From Herbidospora daliensis (GTDB lineage: Bacteria > Actinomycetota > Actinomycetes > Streptosporangiales > Streptosporangiaceae), in assembly GCF_001570585.1 (NCBI RefSeq), contig NZ_BBXF01000001.1, positions 613,691 through 677,690 of the forward strand: a stretch of DNA of 64,000 nt. Reading direction: 5' to 3'. This document shows, in pieces, positions 56,672-64,000 of this stretch. The position numbers and the translations under genes are program-made. The notes below the pieces were generated by a model that made no database searches, was not told the DNA's origin, and saw only the letters and a program-made list of their open reading frames with translations. Every line of letters starts with the position of its first letter. Position 1 is the first letter of the stretch.

Positions 56672-58027
56672 TCACTGGTTCAGGTCGACGGTGAAGTAGC
56701 GCCACTCCGACTGCGCCGCGAACGGGCCGCCGTTCGCGCGGACCCGCCAGCGCAGCCGCCAGCCGTCGTGCAGCACGCCCTCGGGCACGGTGAGCTCCGT
56801 CTGCGTCCCCGAGGGGGAGTCGTCGAGCGGGGAGCCCGACCAGTGGTAGCCGGCGCCCTGGTCCGGTACGGCCGGATCGTGCTCGATCTCGAAGGCCACG
56901 TTCAGCGGGTCGACGAACGGGTGGCTCGCGGTGGCCCGGAAGGTGGGGGTGAGGGTCGTGGTCACCGTCACGCCGCCCGACTCCTGGGCCGGGGTCATCT
57001 CGGCCCCGGTGATCTCGGGCACGACGCTGGACAGGGTGGCCGGCTGCCACGGCGACCAGTCGGAGGTGGTGCCCGCCGTCACGTTGTGGGCGCGGACCCG
57101 GAAGCGGATGCGCCAGCCGTCCTGGAGCAGCCCTTCGGGGACGTCCGCTATCGGCTTGCCGCCGTTGGAGGTCTGGTTCGAGGTGGCGCTCCAGATCAGC
57201 CCGGTGCCCTGTTCGGGCACGGCGGGGTCGTGGTCGATCTGGAACTCGGCGGTCAGCCGGCCCCCGGCCGGATCGCGCACCTGCGTGTAGATGCGGGGCG
57301 TGGTCGAGGCGAGCCACAGGTGGTCGCCGTCCTGGTGGCTGCCGGTGACGTACACCTGCCCCGTGGACGGCGTGGAGGGCACCTCCATGGTGACCGACAG
57401 GACCGGGGCGGGACTGTTCTCGGAGGCCCCGAGGTACCAGACGCCGTCGTCGGTCGACTCGTTCGGAGACTGGAGCACGAAGCCGTGGTTCTCCGCCCCG
57501 GCCGCCCAGTCGTGGACGATGCCCGTGACCGGCCACTCCGTCTGCCCGGCGGCGGTCCCGCAGGGGAGGTCGGCGAGGGCGGTGACCGCGTTCTCCGGCA
57601 CCGAGGCGGGCGTGTTGCCCCAGTGCAGGTAGTCGGCGGCCCAGGGTTCGGCGACCCGGCGCACCTCGATCCCCTCCCTGGCGGCCGGCCGGCAGGTCGG
57701 CGTCTTGACGACCGGGATCCGCAACGCGGCCGAAAGGATCACGCCCTGCGGCAGCGAGGACAGGTCGAACCGCAGGTAGCCCCGGTAGTCGGCGGCCGCC
57801 GACCCGCCGACGAGGAGGTACTGCGCGTCGGGCCGGGCGGGCGAGGCGTGGTTGTTCCCGGTGAACACGTGGACGTCGTCGACCACCCCGAGGGTCTTCA
57901 CGACGACGAGGGCCGGGGGCGTTTCGGCCGCCGCCGGGGCCGGCGCGACGGCCGGTCCGGCCACCGCCAGGGCGGCGACGAGCAGGGAGAGTGCCCTCCT
58001 CCGCAGGAGGGATGGTGCAGACATCAT
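56672..58027 (-). CDS. Secreted DNRLRE-domain protein (copy 2)
   Basis: A ~451-aa exported paralogue of the neighbouring protein: signal peptide MMSAPSLLRRRALSLLVAAL ending at APAAAE, DNRLRE domain (YRGYLRFDLSSLPQGV, LRIPVVKTPTCRPAAREGI, WPVTGIVHDWAAGAENHGFVL), then Ig-like repeats with FQIDHDPAVPEQGTGLIW and [19 protein letters not shown] place the start at 58027 (or 58024) because AAGGAG lies 4-7 nt upstream; the longer frame to 58081 adds 18 residues before a normal signal peptide. The two genes are separated by 76 bp and lie on the same strand, so tandem duplication is likely. Confidence 0.8.
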   Translation of the reverse strand: MMSAPSLLRRRALSLLVAALAVAGPAVAPAPAAAETPPALVVVKTLGVVDDVHVFTGNNHASPARPDAQYLLVGGSAAADYRGYLRFDLSSLPQGVILSAALRIPVVKTPTCRPAAREGIEVRRVAEPWAADYLHWGNTPASVPENAVTALADLPCGTAAGQTEWPVTGIVHDWAAGAENHGFVLQSPNESTDDGVWYLGASENSPAPVLSVTMEVPSTPSTGQVYVTGSHQDGDHLWLASTTPRIYTQVRDPAGGRLTAEFQIDHDPAVPEQGTGLIWSATSNQTSNGGKPIADVPEGLLQDGWRIRFRVRAHNVTAGTTSDWSPWQPATLSSVVPEITGAEMTPAQESGGVTVTTTLTPTFRATASHPFVDPLNVAFEIEHDPAVPDQGAGYHWSGSPLDDSPSGTQTELTVPEGVLHDGWRLRWRVRANGGPFAAQSEWRYFTVDLNQ

Positions 58028-58095
58028 CGGGCTCCTTGGGATGCGGAGATGATCTTTGGCATCGCGCAAGGACATTAACAAAATCCCCGAATAAT

Positions 58096-58113
58096 CGAAA
58101 TATTGACATTTCG
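58096..58113. promoter_or_regulatory. AT-rich inverted repeat upstream of DNRLRE genes
   Basis: CGAAAT (58096-58101) and ATTTCG (58108-58113) flank ATTGAC, in an AT-rich stretch (58070-58130) unusual for this window. It lies about 70-90 bp upstream of the DNRLRE copy 2 start. Probable promoter/operator region for the minus-strand genes. Confidence 0.35.
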
Positions 58114-58151
58114 AAGATGAAATCAGGAAGGACCGACAAACCCCGTCTTCG

Positions 58152-58382
58152 TCACCCCTTCAGCCGGGCGCCGAGCGACACCAGGGCGCCGGCCATCATC
58201 AGCGCCGCGTTCGCCTGGACCTCGTAACCGTCGAGGAACGCCGTACGCTCGACGACGATACGGTTGAAATGGTCGAAGAACCGGAGCGGAATCACGGGGT
58301 CGCCCGCGATGACCTGGTTCAGCATTCCGGTGAGACCTTCGAGAATGGCGACGACGCCGATCGACGCGATCAGTTTCCGCAT
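58152..58382 (-). CDS. Small membrane protein, tandem paralogue A
   Basis: A 76-aa protein with two hydrophobic segments (about 5-27 and 55-72) flanking an amphipathic middle with FNRIVVERTAFLDGYE. It shares a pattern with its upstream neighbour: MRK at the start, LEGxxG, FNRxVVER, GYExxAN. The ATG directly follows the neighbour's TAA stop, with GGAGG inside the neighbour's last codons, so the two are translationally coupled. I do not recognise the family; an actinobacterial holin-like or membrane-anchored helper is possible but unsupported. Confidence 0.7.
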   Translation of the reverse strand: MRKLIASIGVVAILEGLTGMLNQVIAGDPVIPLRFFDHFNRIVVERTAFLDGYEVQANAALMMAGALVSLGARLKG

Positions 58383-58613
58383 TTATGAATCCTCCAGCCG
58401 GGAGGCCGCCGCCATCACGACGATCCCGAGAACGGCGAGAATGAGGTTCGCGAAGATCTCGTAACCCTGCAGCGCGTCGACGCGTTCGACGACGAAGCGG
58501 TTGAAGGCGTTCAGCACGATGCCGAAGAAAGGCTGCACCGCGATCTGGTCGATCGTCCCGCTGACGCCTTCGAGGACCATCAGAAATCCCAGCCCCTGCA
58601 AGAATTTACGCAT
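58383..58613 (-). CDS. Small membrane protein, tandem paralogue B
   Basis: A 76-aa protein of the same length and pattern as its neighbour: MRKFLQGLGFLMVLEGVSG, a middle FNRFVVERVDALQGYE, and a second hydrophobic segment (ILAVLGIVVMAAAS). Equal length, shared landmarks and head-to-tail order show a tandem duplication followed by divergence. No strong Shine-Dalgarno precedes the ATG. Function unknown. A heteromeric two-protein membrane complex would fit the coupling. Confidence 0.68.
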   Translation of the reverse strand: MRKFLQGLGFLMVLEGVSGTIDQIAVQPFFGIVLNAFNRFVVERVDALQGYEIFANLILAVLGIVVMAAASRLEDS

Positions 58614-59272
58614 GCCGCCAGCCTAAAGGGGGGTCCTCTCGGCGCGGATCGCCCATCGGGCTGACGCGATCCGCCGAAAGTCGGATCGGCGGGCCGTCGC
58701 CGGTCTTCGGCCGGCCGCGCTCATACTTTGGTCGCATCGCGGAGGGAAAATTTCGACTTCCGTCGACCGCCCCCATCCCGTCGGCCGATGAATACAAACG
58801 CATTCGGTCTCTAACGTGTGACAAATGCTGGGCACAATTCATCATTCACCGGAGCATGCTCGCGGCGACCATTCTGGTGAACATGCGAGGGAGTCGACTA
58901 CGCGAAACGGTGACGGAACCTGCCCTGCCGGGCTTGGTCGACGACCGGATCTGCCCGCGCTGCGGCGAACCGCTCATCCATCCACGAGCAGCGTCGCCGG
59001 TTCCGCATGCGCGCGCAGCACCCCGATCACCCGCGGCAGCCGCTCGGTCGCATTCCCGGACGCCTCACGGTGCCGAGCCGACAGATCCGCCGCCATTTCC
59101 ACGGGTGACGGGTCGGCTAAGCAGCGGTCGTCCAGGATCGGACGAGCGCATGGACGCGCCTCTCTCCAGCGGCCGAGCAGCCGGAATCCGGCCCGCGTCG
59201 ACGCCGGCGGGAGAAGTCCGGCGAGTTCGTCGAACCGTATGAATTCGTGAGAGAACCGTAGGCTTCGCTGAG
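58614..59272. other. 659-bp region without a confident gene
   Basis: The first 250 bp hold an inverted repeat CCGCCG (58671-58676)/CGGCGG (58687-58692) and an AT-rich stretch (58725-58870), probably promoter sequence for neighbouring genes. Two overlapping plus-strand frames (from 58825 and 58856) have no family features apart from CPRCGEPL in one, and look like chance. The best coding signal is a minus-strand remnant at 58974-59249, listed separately. Confidence 0.5.
58974..59249 (-). pseudogene. Possible 5'-truncated gene remnant
   Basis: On the minus strand a stop-free frame ends with TGA at 58974-58976. It reads as plausible protein: EFIRFDELAGLLPPAST, AGFRLLGRWREARP, PILDDRCLADP, EMAADLSARHREASG, ERLPRVIGVLRAHAEP. 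No ATG or GTG start is found at its 5' side before the frame meets the promoter of the histidine-kinase gene; the only internal ATG would give 40 residues. It could be the C-terminal part of a gene whose start was lost. I do not recognise the family. Confidence 0.3.
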
Positions 59273-60397
59273 ATGGAGACGCCCGGAGTGAGACGTTCGT
59301 CCCGGCGCACGCCGCGTGACTGGCTGGTCGACACGCTCCTGTTCCTGTTCGCCGCCGTGATCGGGGTCGTGACGGCCGCCGAGCGCCTAGGCATGCCCGA
59401 GCCGGTGACGCCTGCCGTGTTCGTGCTCGACCAGGTCGTCGGGGTGCTGGGCTGCGCGGCCCTGTGGTGGCGCAGGCGGTGGCCGGTCGAGCTGGCGCTG
59501 GCGCTGGTCGTGTTGTCGGCCTTCTTCGAGCTGGCCGGGGGCGCGACGCTGGTGGCGATGTTCACGGTGGCGGTGCACCGGTCGGTGCGCGCCACCATGA
59601 CGATCTTCGGGCTGGGCCTCGTGACCGCGTTCGTGTTCGCGCTGGCCCGGCAGGGGCCCGGCGAGACCCGGGACACGCTGTTCCTGCTCGGGGTCTCGCT
59701 CCAGACGGCGGCCACCGGCTGGGGCCTGCTCGTCCACCACCGACGGCGGCTGCTGGAGACGCTGAAGGAGACCGCGGCCAGGGCCGAGGCCGAGGCGCAG
59801 CAGCGGGTGCGCGAGGCCCTCGCGCGGGAGATCCACGATGTGCTCGGTCACCGGCTCTCGCTGCTCAGCGTGCACGCGGGCGCGCTGGAGTTCAATCCGG
59901 ACGCCTCCCCCGACGAGGTCTCCCGGGCGGCGACGGTGATCCGGCAGAGCGCCCATCAGGCGCTCCAGGATCTGCGCGAGGTCATCGGGGTGCTGCGCGC
60001 GCCCGTGGAGGAGCTCTCGCAGGGTTCGCTCGACCGGATCAAGGAGCTCGTCGCCGAGTCGCGGCGGGCGGGCATGACCGTCCGCCTGACCATGGACGTC
60101 GACGGCGCCGCCGTCCCCGGCCGGGCCGGGCACACCGGTTACCGCATCGTCCAGGAAGGGCTGACCAACGCCCGCAAGCACGCGCCCGGCGCGGAGGTCG
60201 CGGTCACGGTGGCGGGCACGCCGGGCGAGTGGCTGACCATCGAGGTCCGCAACGCCGTCACCGCCTCCCCCGGCGGCCCGCCCGGCCAGGGGCTGGAGGG
60301 GCTGGCCGAGCGGGTCCGGCCCATGGGCGGCCGGGTGACGTACGGCCCCGACGGCGACGCCTGGTCGTTGTCGGCGTGGCTACCCTGGCCTCCATGA
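59273..60397 (+). CDS. Sensor histidine kinase, NarL/DesK type
   Basis: A 374-aa membrane kinase: 4-5 hydrophobic segments (about 18-125), a coiled coil (LLETLKETAARAEAEAQQR), the HisKA_3 dimerisation domain with phospho-acceptor His188 in EIHDVLGHRLSL, and an HATPase_c domain (VQEGLTNARKHAPGA N-box, GLEGLAERV G-box). It senses an unknown membrane or cell-envelope signal and phosphorylates the coupled response regulator (ATGA overlap). No extracytoplasmic sensor domain is seen, as in DesK-like kinases. There is no Shine-Dalgarno of note. Confidence 0.92.
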   Translation: METPGVRRSSRRTPRDWLVDTLLFLFAAVIGVVTAAERLGMPEPVTPAVFVLDQVVGVLGCAALWWRRRWPVELALALVVLSAFFELAGGATLVAMFTVAVHRSVRATMTIFGLGLVTAFVFALARQGPGETRDTLFLLGVSLQTAATGWGLLVHHRRRLLETLKETAARAEAEAQQRVREALAREIHDVLGHRLSLLSVHAGALEFNPDASPDEVSRAATVIRQSAHQALQDLREVIGVLRAPVEELSQGSLDRIKELVAESRRAGMTVRLTMDVDGAAVPGRAGHTGYRIVQEGLTNARKHAPGAEVAVTVAGTPGEWLTIEVRNAVTASPGGPPGQGLEGLAERVRPMGGRVTYGPDGDAWSLSAWLPWPP

Positions 60398-61050
60398 CCG
60401 CCGTGCTCATCGCCGACGACGACCCGCTGGTCCGCATGGGGCTGACCCTGATGTTCCGGGGCGCGCCCGATCTCACGGTCGTCGCCGAGGCCGGAGACGG
60501 GCGGGAGGCGGTGGAGCTGACCACCCGGCACCGTCCCGACGTCGTGCTGATGGACATCCGGATGCCGGTCATGGACGGCCTGACCGCCACCGAGGAGATC
60601 CGCTCGCGGCCGGGCGCGCCGGAGGTCATCGTCATGACCACCTTCGACGCCGACGACCACGTCCTGCGCGCGCTGCGCGCCGGGGCGGCCGGCTACCTGC
60701 TCAAGGACACCCCGCCGGCCGAGATCGTCGCCGCGGTGCGCCAGGTCCGGATGGGCAACCCGGTGCTCTCCCCCGCCGTGACGCGCCGCCTGCTCGCCCG
60801 GGTCACCGACTCGCGCGCCGACGAACGCCGCACCCGCGCCGGGGAGCGCCTGTCGGTGCTAGTCGGCCGCGAACGCGAGGTCGCCGTCGCGGTCGGCCGC
60901 GGCCTGTCGAACGCCGAGATCGGCGCCGAACTCCACATCAGCCTGGCCACGGTCAAGACCCACGTGTCGGCCGTCCTGACCAAGTGCGGCCTGAACAACC
61001 GCGTCCAGATCGCGCTGCTGGTCCACGAGGCCGGCCTCCTCGACGACTGA
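60394..61050 (+). CDS. Response regulator, NarL/FixJ (LuxR-HTH) family
   Basis: A 218-aa regulator: receiver domain 1-120 with phospho-acceptor Asp54 (VVLMDIRMPVMDG), the acidic pair DDD near the N-terminus, Lys in LLKDTPP, and a C-terminal LuxR-type helix-turn-helix (VGRGLSNAEIGAELHISLATV, about 166-186). It is the partner of the kinase whose stop overlaps its ATG. Targets are unknown; the secreted RCC1-repeat protein directly downstream is a candidate. Confidence 0.94.
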   Translation: MTAVLIADDDPLVRMGLTLMFRGAPDLTVVAEAGDGREAVELTTRHRPDVVLMDIRMPVMDGLTATEEIRSRPGAPEVIVMTTFDADDHVLRALRAGAAGYLLKDTPPAEIVAAVRQVRMGNPVLSPAVTRRLLARVTDSRADERRTRAGERLSVLVGREREVAVAVGRGLSNAEIGAELHISLATVKTHVSAVLTKCGLNNRVQIALLVHEAGLLDD

Positions 61051-61113
61051 ACCCGCTCCGGCCTGGGACACGGTGTTCCACTCCGATGAACGGCGGAGGA
61101 ACGCCTGACCGGT

Positions 61114-62511
61114 GTGAGAACGATGAGGTTTGTGGCCGCCGTGCTGGCGGTCGTCGCGGCGCTGGCCGCGTTCACGCCCGAGCCGCAGTGGACGGGCGTC
61201 AAGTTCTGGGCCTGGGGGCTGAACTCCGGCGGCCAGTTCGGCGACGGCACCACCGACGGCAGTCCGGTCCCGACGCTGGTGGGCCGGTTGCCCGGCCGTC
61301 CGTATGGTTCGGTGCGCATCAGGCAGGTGGCGACCGGGGGCACGTTCAGCGCCGGGATCAACGACCGCGGCGTGGTCTACCTGTGGGGCGACCTGCCCGG
61401 CGTGGTCTCCTCGACGACCCCGCGCGAGGTCTACGGCCTGCCGTTCGTCAGCTCGTTGTCCGTGGGCGACCGGCATGTGCTGGCCGTGGACGCCGACGGG
61501 TCGGTCTGGGCGTGGGGCGACAACACCTACCGCCAGCTCGGCGACGGCACGACCGTCAGCCGGCCCACGCCGGTGAAGGTTCCCGGCCTGGCCGATGTGC
61601 GCAGCGTGTCGGCCGGATACCGGTACAGCCTGGCCGTCACGACCGACGGCTCCGTCTGGGCCTGGGGCCACAACGGGTTCGCCGAGCTCGGCGACGGCAC
61701 CACGGTCAACCGCCCTGCCCCGGTCCGGCTCACGGGCGTCTCCGGCGTGCTGACCGCGCACGCCTCGCGCAGCGGCGTGCACTCGGCCGCGCTGAAGTCC
61801 GACGGCACGGTGTGGACGTGGGGCTCCAACGCCTCGGGCCAGCTCGGCATCGGGGCGGCCCCGAGGTCGTACGTGCCGGTGCAGGTGCCCGGCATCGCGA
61901 ACGCGCAGATGGTGCTGCCCGGCGAGAAGTCGACGTTCGCCGTCGCCGGAGGCCACCTCTACGCCTGGGGCGACAACACCTCCGGCCGCCTCGGCGACGG
62001 CACCACCCTGCCCCGGCGCACCCCGGTCGTCACCCCGATCGCCGGCCTGACCTGGGCCGACCCCGGCACCGGCGGCACCTCGGCCGGCGTCACCGCCGAC
62101 GGGAGGGTGCTGACCTGGGGCGACAACACCCACGGCGCGCTCGGCACCGGCTCGGCGGCCCCCTACGAGACCGCCGCGCACCCGGTCGCGGTGCTCACCT
62201 CGCGGGTGAGCACGATCTCGGTCGGCCGCTCGACCACCCTGGCCCTGGTCGGCAACCAGCCCGACCCGACGCCGACGAGCCCGCCGGCCACGGTGGCGGT
62301 GCCCGACGTGACGGGCCTGTTCGAGGACACCGCGATCACCCGGATCGCCGAGCACGGCCTGACACTCGGCTCGGTGACCCAGTGGGTCGACCGGTTGTGC
62401 AGTGAGGTCGGCCAGGTGACCGAGCAGGATCCGGCCCCCGGCGTCGTCGTGCCGCGCGGCCACGAGGTGAACATCACCGTCGCCGTCGCCCCGGCCGGGC
62501 CGTGTCCGTGA
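61114..62511 (+). CDS. Secreted RCC1-repeat protein with C-terminal PASTA domain
   Basis: A 465-aa protein with an N-terminal signal-like segment (MRFVAAVLAVVAALAAF). RCC1/BLIP-II-type propeller repeats follow (recurring WAWGDNTYRQLGDGTT, WAWGHNGFAELGDGTT, WTWGSNASGQLG, YAWGDNTSGRLGDGTT, LTWGDNTHGALGTG; about 30-385). After a Pro/Thr linker comes one PASTA domain (VAVPDVTGLFEDTAITRI to VPRGHEVNITV, ~398-455). RCC1 propellers bind proteins, and PASTA domains bind peptidoglycan or beta-lactams, so a wall-associated inhibitor or scaffold is plausible. The start is GTG 61114 or ATG 61123; GGAGG at 61095 is rather far from both. Confidence 0.85.
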   Translation: MRTMRFVAAVLAVVAALAAFTPEPQWTGVKFWAWGLNSGGQFGDGTTDGSPVPTLVGRLPGRPYGSVRIRQVATGGTFSAGINDRGVVYLWGDLPGVVSSTTPREVYGLPFVSSLSVGDRHVLAVDADGSVWAWGDNTYRQLGDGTTVSRPTPVKVPGLADVRSVSAGYRYSLAVTTDGSVWAWGHNGFAELGDGTTVNRPAPVRLTGVSGVLTAHASRSGVHSAALKSDGTVWTWGSNASGQLGIGAAPRSYVPVQVPGIANAQMVLPGEKSTFAVAGGHLYAWGDNTSGRLGDGTTLPRRTPVVTPIAGLTWADPGTGGTSAGVTADGRVLTWGDNTHGALGTGSAAPYETAAHPVAVLTSRVSTISVGRSTTLALVGNQPDPTPTSPPATVAVPDVTGLFEDTAITRIAEHGLTLGSVTQWVDRLCSEVGQVTEQDPAPGVVVPRGHEVNITVAVAPAGPCP

Positions 62512-62606
62512 GCGCCCGGACGGCCCCGCCGCCCCGGAACGACCAGCGCCGCCCGAAGCCGCCGCCGAAGCCGAAGAACGTCGGCGGCGCCCGTTAGGTT
62601 GGCCCG

Positions 62607-63164
62607 GTGACGTCACCCCGAACCGTCGAAGAAGCCGTCCAGGCCGAGTCGTCCGGCCGGCCGCCGCGTTACCTGTTCTTCTGGGGCCACCGCCCGTCCC
62701 GCGACGGCGGGGTGGGCGCGGGCTGCCTGAGCCAGTGGTGGGAGGCCGAATTCACCGAAGACGGCCACGTCTTCCGCTCGGCCGAGCACTACATGATGGC
62801 CCACAAGGCGTGGTTGTTCGACGACGCCGAGACGGCCGCCGGGATCCTCGCGGCGGCCCACCCGGGCGAGGCCAAGAAGCTGGGCCGCCAGGTCCGCGGC
62901 TTCGACGACGCCGTCTGGACCGCCCACCGCTACGACATCGTGGTCCGGGGCAGCACCGCCAAGTTCGCCGCCCATGCCGACCTGCGCGCGTTCCTGCTCG
63001 GCACCCGCGACCGGGTGCTGGTCGAGGCCAGCCCCTACGACCGCGTCTGGGGCATCGGCCTGACCGCGAGCGACGAACGGGCCGCCTCGCCCACGACCTG
63101 GCGCGGCCTCAACCTGCTCGGCTTCGCCCTGATGGAGGCCCGGGATCGGCTGACGGAAGGGTGA
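62607..63164 (+). CDS. NADAR-family protein (YbiA-like)
   Basis: A 185-aa protein of the NADAR/YbiA fold: YLFFWGHRPSRDG, WEAEFTEDGHVFRSAEHYMMAHKAWLF, VRGFDDAVWTAHRYDIV, and the C-terminal GLNLLGFALMEARD. Family members are N-glycosidases acting on early riboflavin-pathway intermediates (YbiA) or on ADP-ribosylated molecules, i.e. damage control or nucleotide metabolism. The GTG start at 62607 lacks a strong ribosome site. The end overlaps the convergent kinase gene by 56 bp. Confidence 0.9.
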   Translation: MTSPRTVEEAVQAESSGRPPRYLFFWGHRPSRDGGVGAGCLSQWWEAEFTEDGHVFRSAEHYMMAHKAWLFDDAETAAGILAAAHPGEAKKLGRQVRGFDDAVWTAHRYDIVVRGSTAKFAAHADLRAFLLGTRDRVLVEASPYDRVWGIGLTASDERAASPTTWRGLNLLGFALMEARDRLTEG

Positions 63165-64000
63165 CCGTCATGGTCAGCCCGCCGCCCGGCGTCTCGTCGG
63201 GGGTGAGCGCGCCGCCCATCGCCTCGGCCAGCCCTCGCGACAGTGCGAGACCGAGCCCGACCCCCGAGTGGGTGTCGCGGTCGCCGAGGCGCTGGAACGG
63301 CTGGAAGACCTGGTCGTGGGCCTCGGGCGGGATGCCGGGGCCGCGGTCGACGACGCGGATCTCCACCTTGTTGTCGTGGGAGCTGGCCGTGACCAGCACG
63401 GAGTCGGGGCTGTAGCGCAGCGCGTTCGACACCAGGTTGGCCAGCACCCGTTCGAGCAGCGCCGGGTCGGCGGTCACCTCGGGCAGGTCGTCGGGCACGT
63501 CGATGCGCACCCGCAGGTCCTCGACCGCCCTGGGCAGCACCTCCGCCAGCGCGACCGGCTGGAGGGCCACGCCGAGCACCCCGGCCTGGAGCCGGCTCAT
63601 GTCGAGGAGGTTCTCCACCAGCCGGGTCAGTTTCACCAGCGACTCGTCGGCGGTGGCGAGCAGTTCGGCCTGGTCGGCGGCTGACCACGTCACGTCGGTG
63701 CTGCGCAGGCCCTCGACCGCCGCCTTGGCCGAGGCGAGGGGGGTGCGCAGGTCGTGGCTGACGGCGGCGAGCAGGGCGGTGCGCATCCGGTCGGCCTCGG
63801 CCAGCGGTTTGGCCTGTTCCGCTTCGGCCTCCAGGCGGCGCTGGCGCAGCGCGACGGCCGTCTCGGCGGCGAACGCCTCCAGGACGCGGCGGTCGGAGGC
63901 GCCCAGCAGGCGGCCCCGCACCGCGAGCACCAGGTTCTCGTCGATCACCACGTCGGTGTCGGCGGCGCCGGGGCTGGTGCACGGCACCCCTCCGGAGGTG
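63109..64000 (-). CDS. kdpD: Sensor histidine kinase, KdpD-like C-terminal part (5' end outside window)
   Basis: The frame is open to the window edge, so the N-terminus is missing. What is seen is a GAF-like end (DRRVLEAFAAETAVALRQRR), the HisKA domain with AAVSHDLRTPLASAKAAVEGL, and the HATPase_c domain (ANLVSNALRYSPDS N-box, VVDRGPGIPPE, GVGLGLALSRGLAEAMGG). The order and the VSHDLRTPLAS/NAL(R)YSP pattern are those of KdpD, the potassium/turgor sensor that controls the KdpFABC potassium pump. Its partner genes should lie right of the window. Confidence 0.8.
   Translation of the reverse strand, partial: TSGGVPCTSPGAADTDVVIDENLVLAVRGRLLGASDRRVLEAFAAETAVALRQRRLEAEAEQAKPLAEADRMRTALLAAVSHDLRTPLASAKAAVEGLRSTDVTWSAADQAELLATADESLVKLTRLVENLLDMSRLQAGVLGVALQPVALAEVLPRAVEDLRVRIDVPDDLPEVTADPALLERVLANLVSNALRYSPDSVLVTASSHDNKVEIRVVDRGPGIPPEAHDQVFQPFQRLGDRDTHSGVGLGLALSRGLAEAMGGALTPDETPGGGLTMTVTLPSADPGPPSGRSRAG

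Noticed and set aside
58825-59250. Two overlapping plus-strand frames, one with CPRCGEPL (zinc-ribbon-like)
   Set aside because: Single CxxC only, no partner cysteines, Ala/Arg/Pro/Ser-rich remainder, no ribosome site; chance frames are more likely.
63109-63164. Possible assembly error where NADAR and kinase genes overlap
   Set aside because: Both frames keep family-typical C-termini; a 56-bp convergent overlap is plausible in such compact high-GC DNA.

Overview
The window is high-GC DNA with GC-rich third codon positions, many GTG starts and start/stop overlaps (ATGA, GTGA). This points to an actinomycete. DNRLRE-type secreted proteins, RHS repeats and the tetronate polyketide genes would suit the Streptosporangiaceae or Micromonosporaceae, but I cannot fix the genus from sequence alone.

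About 2.3-53.5 kb is an almost complete abyssomicin-type spirotetronate polyketide gene cluster. Layout: the C-terminal part of an RHS/YD-repeat protein (1-2289) forms the left border. Next come an AbyU-like beta-barrel spirotetronate cyclase (2315-2719) and a tightly coupled tetronate cassette: FabH-like synthase, FkbH-like glyceryl-ACP enzyme, free-standing ACP, 2-oxoacid-dehydrogenase-type acyltransferase and alpha/beta-hydrolase (AbyA1-A5 order, 2724-7592). A TetR repressor (minus strand) diverges from an MFS exporter and a luciferase-like flavin monooxygenase, with a palindromic operator between. A four-gene peptide/nickel-type ABC transporter follows (10795-15750). Then come a membrane acyltransferase-3 protein, a cytochrome P450, a 3Fe-4S ferredoxin and an HSL-family esterase (15785-19161). 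Three type I PKS genes occupy 19313-52327, and a second P450 lies convergent to the last one (52317-53501, minus).

Read from active-site residues, the PKS is: loading KSQ-AT(malonyl)-ACP; modules 1-3 each KS-AT(malonyl)-DH-KR-ACP; module 4 KS-AT(methylmalonyl)-[dead DH]-[dead KR]-ACP; module 5 KS-AT(methylmalonyl)-DH-ER-KR-ACP; module 6 KS-AT(malonyl)-ACP, with no thioesterase. This predicts a chain with a conjugated triene, an unreduced keto next to a C-methyl, a fully reduced methyl-branched unit and a terminal beta-keto thioester. The cassette would fuse it to a glyceryl C3 unit, acetylate and eliminate to an exocyclic methylene, and the AbyU-like protein would perform the intramolecular [4+2]. 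The predicted C19 skeleton (14 chain carbons + 2 methyls + 3 glyceryl) equals that of abyssomicin C. The acyltransferase-3 and the HSL esterase are additions I do not recall from the described abyssomicin cluster, so the final product may be acylated or otherwise changed.

The most unusual DNA lies inside the PKS genes. The module-1 DH carries an in-frame insertion of about 147 codons built from 117-bp tandem repeats. The KS-AT linkers of modules 1, 2 and 3 are expanded by degenerate tandem copies of the KS C-terminal motif itself. Several KS and AT domains look recently homogenised.

Right of the cluster (53.6-64 kb) is general genome: a ketopantoate-reductase-like gene behind a palindrome, a decayed lactate-monooxygenase-like gene, two paralogous secreted DNRLRE proteins, two tandem paralogous small membrane proteins, a roughly 660-bp region with a possible gene remnant, a NarL-type two-component system, a secreted RCC1-repeat/PASTA protein, a NADAR protein and the C-terminal part of a KdpD-like kinase running off the end.
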